Origin: JACKII01 sp041687435
Lineage (GTDB): Bacteria > Pseudomonadota > Alphaproteobacteria > Bin95
Length of the DNA: 41,821 nt
NCBI GenBank assembly: GCA_041687435.1
Contig: JAWLBX010000027.1
Coordinates: 1-41,821, forward strand
Direction: 5' to 3'
A program made the translations under genes and the position numbers. Below the pieces are notes generated by a model. It was given only the letters and a program-made list of their open reading frames with translations, searched no databases and was not told the origin of the DNA. Shown piece by piece: positions 8,178 to 14,678 of the stretch (positions within the stretch are counted from its first letter, which is position 1; every line of letters starts with the position of its first letter).

Positions 8178-8206
8178 CCCGGCCGCCGCATCAGCGGTGA
8201 GCCGGG
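8178..8206. terminator. Nested hairpin between convergent TPP-enzyme and amidase genes
   Basis: An outer stem of CCCGGC (8178-8183) with GCCGGG (8201-8206) encloses an inner stem CCGC/GCGG around ATCA. It lies in the 90-base gap between the two stop codons. There is no clear U tract on either strand, so its role as a terminator rests on position and stem strength only. Confidence 0.35.
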
Positions 8207-8242
8207 ACTGCCGCTTTCGGCCGACATTCCTTTCTCTATAAA

Positions 8243-9631
8243 CTACAGTACCGCAGGCGGCACGCGCCCACCAAAATCGGTGGCGGCCTCAAAAGCATGC
8301 GCGACCCGCAATGCCATTGCTTCCTCTTGGCCTGCGCAAACCACTTGCAACGAGGTTGGCAGCCCCGCCCGGGTGAAACCGTTCGGCAGGGCGACGGCGC
8401 AGCCTTCGATCAGGTTGACGAACCGGGTCAATACCGCCGGCGTATCCATTTGGTTGACCTCAGCAATAGGCATTGCAGCACTCGCAATGGTCGGGGTCAG
8501 TAATGCATCATAGCCTGCCAGGGCTTCCGCAAATTCGCGTTTGATCCGCTGCTGCTCGTCCAGGGCAGCGATGTAGGCAGTTGCCGGCATGTCCTTCCCG
8601 ATCCAAATGCGCGGCCGCACTGTGGAGTCGATCGGCAGGCTCATATCATCGACCAGCTTGCCGACATGGTAATAGCCGTCGCTGCCAATGATCCGGCCCA
8701 ACGCCATGCCCAGGTCGTTCAGGCGGTAGGGCAAGCTTACCTGCTCGACGATCGCGCCCAGCCGGCGGTAGGTTTCCAGCGACGCGTCATAGGCTGCCAA
8801 AACCTCCGCATCACAATTGGCGCGATCAGCCTCTGGCATCGCCGCCAGACGGACCCCGGCAACGCCGCGTTTCAACGTTGGCATCGGGTCCTCGTAGGAC
8901 AAGCCCAGCGTGCGCGGTTCGCGGGTATCCGGGCCTTGTAGAACGCGATAGAGCAGAGCCGCATCCTCCACTGTACGGGTCATCGGGCCGGGGGTGTCCA
9001 GTGTGTGGCTAAGCGGCAGCACGCCCAGTGTTGGAATTCGGCCGATTGTCACTTTCAGTCCAACATGCCCACAGAATGCGGCGGGCAACCTTACCGATCC
9101 ACCTGTATCCGTGCCGATGGCAGAGGCGGTCAGTCCTGCAGCAACACTGACGCCCGATCCGGCGGAGGAACCTCCGGGGATGCGCTGCACCTCGCTGTCC
9201 CACGGGTTCCAAGGTGTGCCCATATGCTCGTTGGTGCCCCAGCCACCCATGGCGAATTCGACGGTGTGCGTTTTGCCGATTACGATCATGCCGGCGGCGA
9301 TCAGTCGTTCAGCCAGCACGGCCGTTGCAGGTGAAATTCGCTTGTTCCAAACCGTGGAGCCGCCGGTCGTCACCCGGCCTTCCATATCCACCAAATCTTT
9401 CAGGGCAATCGGCAGGCCGTGCAGAGGGCCGATTCGATGACCAGACCGGATCGCTGCCTCGGCCGCATCCGCTGCCGCGCGGGCCTCCTCGGCGTAAACC
9501 GCTATGAAGGAATGCAGTTTTTGATCGAACCGCGCGATACGTTCCAAATAGGTATCGACGATCTGGCGAGGACTTGACTCGCCCGAAGCAACCGCCGCAG
9601 AGAGAGCGGCAAGAGACTGAAACGCTATCAT
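8243..9631 (-). CDS. Amidase signature family hydrolase
   Basis: The 462-residue protein has the amidase-signature core with a Ser-cis-Ser-Lys triad. K78 is in GLPIALKDL, the cis-Ser is S155 or S156 in PGGSSAGSG, and the nucleophile is S179 in GTDTGGSVRLPAAFCG. Family members hydrolyse linear amides, urea derivatives or glutamine on misacylated tRNA. The lack of a gatB or gatC neighbour argues for a catabolic amidase. ATG 9631 is chosen because GGAG lies about nine bases upstream; the open frame extends 15 codons further without similarity. The gene is single, and its promoter should lie in the AT-rich region beyond 9632. Confidence 0.86.
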   Translation of the reverse strand: MIAFQSLAALSAAVASGESSPRQIVDTYLERIARFDQKLHSFIAVYAEEARAAADAAEAAIRSGHRIGPLHGLPIALKDLVDMEGRVTTGGSTVWNKRISPATAVLAERLIAAGMIVIGKTHTVEFAMGGWGTNEHMGTPWNPWDSEVQRIPGGSSAGSGVSVAAGLTASAIGTDTGGSVRLPAAFCGHVGLKVTIGRIPTLGVLPLSHTLDTPGPMTRTVEDAALLYRVLQGPDTREPRTLGLSYEDPMPTLKRGVAGVRLAAMPEADRANCDAEVLAAYDASLETYRRLGAIVEQVSLPYRLNDLGMALGRIIGSDGYYHVGKLVDDMSLPIDSTVRPRIWIGKDMPATAYIAALDEQQRIKREFAEALAGYDALLTPTIASAAMPIAEVNQMDTPAVLTRFVNLIEGCAVALPNGFTRAGLPTSLQVVCAGQEEAMALRVAHAFEAATDFGGRVPPAVL

Positions 9632-9769
9632 ATTGGAACTCCAACACCGGCAGGGTGTCAAACTATACCCACGCACCCGCTGCCGGTCGATAGCCGCATC
9701 CCCGCCTTTCAGACGAAAGACGATGCGGCGATTTGCACGACTTTTCGTTGTAATTCCGGCTCAATCGAC

Positions 9770-10030
9770 CTGTTTGGTTTGCAATATGTAAATGCGCTGG
9801 AATTTTGTTCTAAAAATGTAATAATCCGTAGAAAATATATTTTTACAATATAGGAAAATTAATTTTTGCACATTTATAAATGTTGATTTTAGATTCAATC
9901 ATGCCAATACTATTATTAATCGTACACAAGCGGCAATATACTCTCTTTTTATGGCGATTCATGGGGTTTTATGTTTAAAATATCCCAGACAATATTTTTA
10001 AGTAAAATGAGCGCAGTTGCAACCAAAACG
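9770..10030. other. AT-rich intergenic island with palindromes
   Basis: In a window of otherwise high GC, this stretch is strongly AT-rich and has no credible ORF. It includes two perfect palindromes: AAAATATATTTT at 9832-9843 and ACATTTATAAATGT at 9870-9883. It lies between the minus-strand amidase and a small plus-strand gene at 10192, so it could hold divergent promoters and operators, or be a remnant of transferred DNA. No RNA gene was recognised. The wider gene-free interval is 9632-10191. Confidence 0.6.
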
Positions 10031-10191
10031 GTCTGACCGCGGTGTTAGTACGAACAATTTGTTGCAAATTCTTTATGCGAACTTATACATAAGCGCATGC
10101 CTGATTGGCCGGGCGGCAGGTCAGGCAGAGCGAACAACGCGCAAGGTGCGACGACATTGGGGGGTCGGCTGAGCGTGAAGGGAAACATTGA

Positions 10192-10500
10192 ATGCTCGAG
10201 TTTAAGCCAGAAAATTTTCGGCACGCCTGCGAGAGCGGCGATGACGAAGCGCAGCTTTATGCATTTTGGACACACAGCCGGACCGGCCTTGCCGCCGCAC
10301 GTGAGGGGGATGAGGGGACGGTGGATTCCTGTCGTCGCGCCCTGTTGGCGATGACCGACTTCTTCGAAGGAACGCCAGTTGCCACGAAAGCCTTGGTGGC
10401 GATCCAACGGATGGATGATGCCTTGGCGGAGAAACTTGGCCGGCCGGCGATGCCTGACAAATGGAAGTTCCAAGCGAGCGACGGCAACGAGCCGGCCTAA
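10192..10500 (+). CDS. Small hypothetical protein
   Basis: This 102-residue soluble protein is acidic and helix-rich (MLEFKPENFRHACESGDD, then an alanine-rich middle) and has no family I recognise. It is likely real because AAGGGA lies about nine bases before ATG 10192, the frame fills the space between the AT-rich island and the convergent glcE, and composition is like the neighbouring genes. There are no membrane segments or signal peptide. It may be expressed from a promoter in the upstream AT-rich DNA. Confidence 0.6.
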   Translation: MLEFKPENFRHACESGDDEAQLYAFWTHSRTGLAAAREGDEGTVDSCRRALLAMTDFFEGTPVATKALVAIQRMDDALAEKLGRPAMPDKWKFQASDGNEPA

Positions 10501-10535
10501 GCACGCTCGCCATTTCGCAACCAAACCGGTCCCTT

Positions 10536-11723
10536 TCAAACCGCGGCCCCTAATCGGCCGCGGTTTAGTATGTGGTTGGGATCGAAATTCGCTTTGATGC
10601 GTGCCTGCAACGCCGCAAGGCCGGTGCTGACTGGCGGGAACACGGCAATATTCGTGCGGAGTCCTGGCGCACCGCGAATCAGGGTTGCGTGGCCGCCGCC
10701 ATGGGTTGCCAATGTCTCGCGGATCGCCGCAGCGCCACCGTCGGCAATGTCGGCATCTGTTGCCAGCCATAGCAACCCGCCGCCCCAGTCCATAAAGCCG
10801 GCCGCCGCGGTCGTTCTGATGAGCGAGCGCCAGACAGCCGGCGCACTGGCCGGTGGCAGGGACAGGCGCCAGACGGGCCGTTCGGTTGGGGTGTGCAATC
10901 GGATGACATCGCGGATCCCTTGCCACCGGCTGGTGCTCTCGGGCCTATCCAGATGCGATTGCTCCCGCCCCTGCCCTGCCAACAGAGCCTGTGTAGCAGA
11001 CAGGCGGGCCTTAACCGATTCAGGGAAACCTTCGATCCTCAGCAACGTTTCGCCGCTTTCTGGAAGCCAGGCTGCGCCGGAAATCTCGTGCGGACTCTGA
11101 AGGGCGAGTCTCATTGCTGCGACGGCTTGCTCGGCTGACTGGCCATGCAGCACGAGGGTCTTTGTATCCTCCGGCGCGGGCAACACCTTGATCGTCACTT
11201 CGCTCATCAGCGAAAGTGTGCCCCACGAACCGGCCAAAAGCTTGCACATGTCATAGCCGGTGACGTTCTTCACCACCTTGCCGCCAGCCTTGAATATCTC
11301 TCCCCGGCCGCTAACCGCCTCGACGCCGAGGAAGTGATCGCGCGCCGCCCCGGCCTTAAACCGTCGCGGCCCGGAAAGATTCGCCGCCAGCACACCGCCG
11401 ATCGTACCGCGGGCAGCTGGTCCGCCAAGGAGCGGGCCATAGTCCATCGGTTCGAATGCCAGTTGCTGGTTGTGGCTTTCCAATGCGCTTTCGATGGTCC
11501 ACAGCGGCGTTCCGGCGCCGCAGGTCATAACCAACTCGTTGGGTTCGTATTCCCTTATCCCGGCAATTTTTGAGAGATCGAGCAGGTATTCCGCATTGGT
11601 TGGCCGGCCAATCGCGCGTTTGGTGCCGGCGCCGACAATCTCAGTCGCGGCCTTGCGGCTCGCCAGCATGGCAACCATGTCGCGCAGCATCGTGATATCG
11701 GCGGGGCGGAGATCGGTGGTCAT
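10536..11723 (-). CDS. glcE: Glycolate oxidase FAD-binding subunit GlcE
   Basis: The 395-residue protein has the FAD_binding_4 fold. It shows an N-terminal IVGAGTKRAIGRP nucleotide loop, GGPAARGTIGGVLAANLSGPRRFKAGAARDHFLG and VVKNVTGYDMCKLLAGSWGT, a pattern characteristic of GlcE rather than GlcD. GlcE works with GlcD and the iron-sulfur subunit GlcF to oxidise glycolate to glyoxylate at the membrane, feeding electrons to the quinone pool. It starts 14 bases after glcD. The expected glcF does not follow: the next sequence is a convergent unknown gene. The last ten codons contain a strong hairpin. Confidence 0.9.
   Translation of the reverse strand: MTTDLRPADITMLRDMVAMLASRKAATEIVGAGTKRAIGRPTNAEYLLDLSKIAGIREYEPNELVMTCGAGTPLWTIESALESHNQQLAFEPMDYGPLLGGPAARGTIGGVLAANLSGPRRFKAGAARDHFLGVEAVSGRGEIFKAGGKVVKNVTGYDMCKLLAGSWGTLSLMSEVTIKVLPAPEDTKTLVLHGQSAEQAVAAMRLALQSPHEISGAAWLPESGETLLRIEGFPESVKARLSATQALLAGQGREQSHLDRPESTSRWQGIRDVIRLHTPTERPVWRLSLPPASAPAVWRSLIRTTAAAGFMDWGGGLLWLATDADIADGGAAAIRETLATHGGGHATLIRGAPGLRTNIAVFPPVSTGLAALQARIKANFDPNHILNRGRLGAAV
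10538..10566. terminator. Perfect hairpin overlapping the glcE stop codon
   Basis: AAACCGCGGCC at 10538-10548 and GGCCGCGGTTT at 10556-10566 form an 11-bp stem around a seven-base loop. The stem begins within the stop codon of glcE (10536-10538) and sits between convergent genes, so it is a plausible bidirectional terminator encoded within the last codons. The U tracts are short. Confidence 0.5.
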
Positions 11724-11737
11724 GTTCCGCCGCCCCT

Positions 11738-13228
11738 TCAGAACCGCGGCAGGTCGGGGAATGGCATTTGGCCGGCCCGGATGTGCATGCGGCCCAGTTC
11801 AGCGCAGCGGTGGAGCGTAGGGAATACCTTGCCGGGGTTCAGCAACTGTTCGGGGTCGAAGGCACATTTGAGGCGCTGCTGATGCTTCAGGTCATCCTCG
11901 GTGAACATGTGCGGCATCAGGTCGCGTTTTTCGACCCCGACGCCATGCTCCCCTGTCAGAACGCCGCCGACCTCGACGCAGAGCCGCAGGATGTCAGCGC
12001 CGAAATCCTCGGCCTTTTCCAGTTCCCCCGGCTGATTCGCATCGTAGAGGATCAGCGGATGCAGGTTGCCGTCGCCTGCGTGGAAAACATTCGCGACCCG
12101 CAGGCCGTAATGTTCGGACAGTTCCGCCATGCGGTTCAGAACGCGCGGCAGGGCAGCGCGCGGGATGGTGCCATCCATGCAGTAATAATCTGGCGAGATG
12201 CGGCCCACGGCTGGGAATGCCGCCTTCCGCCCTGCCCAGAAATTCTCCCGCTCCGCCTCCGTCTCTGAAATGCGCAGAGAAACCGAGCCCGCCTCCTCCG
12301 CAATCACCCGAACCCGTTCGATCAGCTCATCGACTTCCGCCTTTGGGCCGTCGAGTTCGACGATCAGCAATGCCTCGACATCCAGCGGGTAGCCGGCATG
12401 GACAAAGTCCTCCGCCGCATGAATCGCCAAGCGGTCCATCATTTCCATGCCGCCGGGGATGATGCCCGCGCCAATGATTTTCGCGACGCAATCGCCGGCT
12501 CTCTCGTTCGAGGGAAAGCCAAGCAACAGGGCGCGGGCGGTTGCCGGCTTCGGCAGAAGGCGGACCGTCACCTCGGTAATGACACCAAGCAAACCTTCAG
12601 AGCCGCAGATAATACCCATCAGGTCATACAGCTCGGAATCCAAATGTTTGCCACCCACTCGGATGATCTCGCCATCCATGAGCACCATTTCCAGGCCGAG
12701 AATGTTATTGGTGGTGGTGCCATATTTCAGGCAATGAACACCGCCGGAGTTCTCCGCGACATTGCCGCCGATAGTGCAGGCGATCTGGCTCGAAGGATCT
12801 GGCGCGTAATAGAAGCCGAGGTGAGAAACTGCCTGGGTCACGCCCAAATTGGTGACGCCAGGCTGCACGACTGCACAGCGATTCGGCAGATCGATTTCCA
12901 GCACTTGCTTGAACTTGCCAAGCCCCAGGGTAATGCCGTCCTCCAACGGCAGCGCGCCGCCGGAAAGACTGGTGCCGGCCCCGCGTGGCACGATCTTGAC
13001 GTTGTTCTGGTGACAGTATTTCAGCACCTGGGCGACCTGCTCTGTTGTCTCAGGCAGCGCTACGATCATCGGCAACTGGCGGTAAGCGGTAAGACCATCG
13101 CTTTCGTAGACTCGCCGTTGATTCTCCTCGGTAATCACGCTTTCCGCCGGCAGCATGGCACGCAAATCCCGCGCGATCTCTGCACGACGGGCGAGGACAA
13201 CGGCATCGGGCTTGGGCATGCGCAGCAT
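11738..13228 (-). CDS. glcD: Glycolate oxidase catalytic subunit GlcD
   Basis: The 496-residue flavoprotein carries the FAD_binding_4 loop VPRGAGTSLSGG, the segment GGNVAENSGGVHCLKYG and a C-terminal FAD-oxidase domain with FHAGDGNLHPLIL and GGVLTGEHGVGVEKR. The length matches GlcD (about 499 residues in Escherichia coli). It oxidises glycolate (sometimes D-lactate) as part of GlcDEF. ATG 13228 is favoured because GGAG lies nine bases upstream and the product then begins like other GlcD proteins. ATG 13270, 14 codons earlier, remains possible. Transcription continues into glcE. Confidence 0.9.
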   Translation of the reverse strand: MLRMPKPDAVVLARRAEIARDLRAMLPAESVITEENQRRVYESDGLTAYRQLPMIVALPETTEQVAQVLKYCHQNNVKIVPRGAGTSLSGGALPLEDGITLGLGKFKQVLEIDLPNRCAVVQPGVTNLGVTQAVSHLGFYYAPDPSSQIACTIGGNVAENSGGVHCLKYGTTTNNILGLEMVLMDGEIIRVGGKHLDSELYDLMGIICGSEGLLGVITEVTVRLLPKPATARALLLGFPSNERAGDCVAKIIGAGIIPGGMEMMDRLAIHAAEDFVHAGYPLDVEALLIVELDGPKAEVDELIERVRVIAEEAGSVSLRISETEAERENFWAGRKAAFPAVGRISPDYYCMDGTIPRAALPRVLNRMAELSEHYGLRVANVFHAGDGNLHPLILYDANQPGELEKAEDFGADILRLCVEVGGVLTGEHGVGVEKRDLMPHMFTEDDLKHQQRLKCAFDPEQLLNPGKVFPTLHRCAELGRMHIRAGQMPFPDLPRF

Positions 13229-13403
13229 GAACGAGGGCTCCAGAGCGATCAGGAACTGAAGCGCCACCATAACCTCGCACCATCAGCCAGGGCCAGGGTT
13301 CTTCGCGTCCTGCGGAAATGTCACGGCAGGTTGCGGCAGATCAAGGGCCGCGCATGTGAACACTTAAATTTCACGCCAAGAATTAATAAAAATACAATAA
13401 GTT

Positions 13404-13424
13404 AAGCCGCCACGGAGGCGGCTT
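13404..13424 (-). terminator. rpmJ: Intrinsic terminator downstream of rpmJ
   Basis: AAGCCGCC (13404-13411) and GGCGGCTT (13417-13424) form an 8-bp stem. In the minus direction it is followed by a T-rich run including TATTTTTATT, which fits Rho-independent termination of rpmJ transcription before glcD. Confidence 0.6.
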
Positions 13425-13447
13425 CAATCTAACCGGATAATTTTACC

Positions 13448-13483
13448 ATTCCTATGCCTGCAATCAATCGCAAGCATAGGAAT
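13448..13483 (-). terminator. rpmJ: Stable hairpin just after the rpmJ stop codon
   Basis: ATTCCTATGC at 13448-13457 pairs perfectly with GCATAGGAAT at 13474-13483, with a further short inner stem. It lies 10 bases past the rpmJ stop. No U tract follows, so it may be a 3' stabiliser acting with the terminator at 13404-13424. Confidence 0.45.
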
Positions 13484-13493
13484 GACGCCAGGG

Positions 13494-13619
13494 TCAGCCC
13501 TGCCGCGCCTTGAACTTGCGGATAGTCTTGTTTATCACATAGACACGGCCGCGGCGGCGCACCAGACGGCAATCCTTGTGACGGTTTTTCAAGGTTTTCA
13601 GCGAGTTGACAATTTTCAT
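13494..13619 (-). CDS. rpmJ: 50S ribosomal protein L36
   Basis: A 41-codon gene reading MKIVNSLKTLKNRHKDC followed by RLVRRRGRVYVINKT and ending KFKARQG. This is the alphaproteobacterial, longer L36 type that lacks the zinc-ribbon cysteine set of the 38-residue form. L36 binds 23S rRNA in the large subunit. The gene stands alone rather than in the spc operon, as is usual in alphaproteobacteria, and is followed by two hairpins. The start ATG (complement 13617-13619) is preceded by GAAGG. Confidence 0.95.
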   Translation of the reverse strand: MKIVNSLKTLKNRHKDCRLVRRRGRVYVINKTIRKFKARQG

Positions 13620-13818
13620 TGGCCCGGCCTTCGTCGGCTGTCATCTATTAGGGAGAGTAGCGAAGCGCGGCTTATACGCTCTGAAAGCCGGTAAAGTCAA
13701 GGCCATGGCGGGGAAAAGCGATTGCGCCATATGTTCCGGACCCTGTAGCCTTGCGGGTAGCGTGGCGCCATTCGCCACTTGGCGCTGCCGACACCACCAT
13801 TGGAGGAGACCCCAACGA

Positions 13819-14625
13819 ATGGATCCCATCCGTTACGTGGATGCCCTGGCCGAAAAATACAGCGCCATGGGTTTTCCACCATACGACTGGAGCCGCTACG
13901 ACGACGCCCCGTTAACTCCGCTCACCAAGCCGCTGACCGAATGCACGGTCGGCATGCTGACGAGTGGCGGCGTTTCGCAATGCACCATGCCCCCCTTCGA
14001 CCCGGATGCCCGTAACGACTTCCGCCTGGACGATGTGCCGGCGGATGCAGATTCGACAGGCTTCCAGATCCACGACAGCTATTACGACCATTCCGACGCC
14101 GATGTCGATCTGAACTGCGTCTTCCCGATCGACCGCCTGCGTGAACTGGCGGCGGCGAGCGAGATTGGCGCTGTGGCCCCGCGCTTCTGGAGCGGTTTCA
14201 TGGGCCGGATCTACAAGCGCCGCGCCGTACTGGAGGAGCATGCGCCAGCTTTGGCCATGAATCTGAAGGCTGACGGCGTCGATGTTTTTGTTGCGGTACC
14301 TGCTTGACCGCTCGATCACCAAACCGTGGGTCTGGTCTGTCGAGTTGTTGAAGCTTCTGGTATCCCGACCGTCTGCGTGTCTACCGGGCGCGATCTGACG
14401 GCGCTGGTGAAGCCGCCGCGCAGCCTGTTTGTCAATCATCCGATGGGCAATCCGTTCGGACGCCCGCACGATACGGAGGCGCAAACTGCCATTGTGCGCG
14501 CAGCCCTGCATCTTGTTGCCGAAAGCAACGAACCCGGCGTGCTGGTCGACTATCCGACCGAGTGGAACGAGCCGTTCGGGTTCCGGGTGCGGGAGACGCC
14601 GAAGGACTATCAGTTGAAGCCGTAG
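13819..14625 (+). CDS. Selenoprotein: glycine/sarcosine/betaine/D-proline reductase B-like (PrdB/GrdB family), UGA-encoded Sec163
   Basis: The frame from ATG 13819 (GGAGGAG about ten bases upstream) runs to TGA 14305-14307 and continues in frame to TAG 14623-14625, giving 268 residues if UGA is read as selenocysteine. Both halves belong to one family. The first has DLNCVFPIDRLRELAA, GAVAPRFWSGFMG and LKADGVDVFVAVPA; the second has PLDHQTVGLVCRVVEASGIP. In the family, the position just before P-x-x-H-Q is the redox-active Sec or Cys, so UGA falls exactly on the active site. A hairpin follows within SECIS distance, and tRNA-Sec is encoded at 35838-35934. Characterised relatives (PrdB of D-proline reductase, GrdB) cleave C-N bonds reductively in anaerobes. 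The shorter proteobacterial forms have no settled substrate. Ordinary gene callers would report two fragments or a pseudogene. Confidence 0.87.
14305..14344 (+). promoter_or_regulatory. Candidate bacterial SECIS hairpin with the recoded UGA
   Basis: Just after TGA (14305-14307), CTCGA at 14311-14315 pairs with TCGAG at 14340-14344. Inside, ACCA (14318-14321) pairs with TGGT (14333-14336), and ACC/GGT close a small apical loop GTG at 14326-14328. Bacterial SECIS elements sit immediately downstream of UGA with a G-containing apical loop about 16-37 bases away, and this one is about 19-21 bases away. It would recruit SelB with Sec-tRNA. The fold was made by eye, without energy calculation. Confidence 0.6.
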
Positions 14626-14635
14626 GGCCGCTACC

Positions 14636-14661
14636 CGCGGGCCGGTTCCGGCCGGCCCGCG
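14636..14661. terminator. GC-rich hairpin between convergent selenoprotein and molybdoenzyme genes
   Basis: CGCGGGCCGG (14636-14645) pairs perfectly with CCGGCCCGCG (14652-14661) around a six-base loop, 10 bases after the selenoprotein stop. There is no U tract on either strand. Its position suggests a shared terminator. Confidence 0.45.
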
Positions 14662-14678
14662 AAAAGCACGGCTGGTTG

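Noticed and set aside
9770..10090. Replication origin in the AT-rich island
   Set aside because: No cluster of DnaA boxes was found; only one near-match (TTATACATA) was seen, and no dnaA, hemE or parAB neighbour is present.
14305..14307. TGA as a true stop, making two truncated genes or a pseudogene
   Set aside because: Both sides are one conserved family in the same frame, the UGA is at the redox-active position, and tRNA-Sec is encoded nearby.
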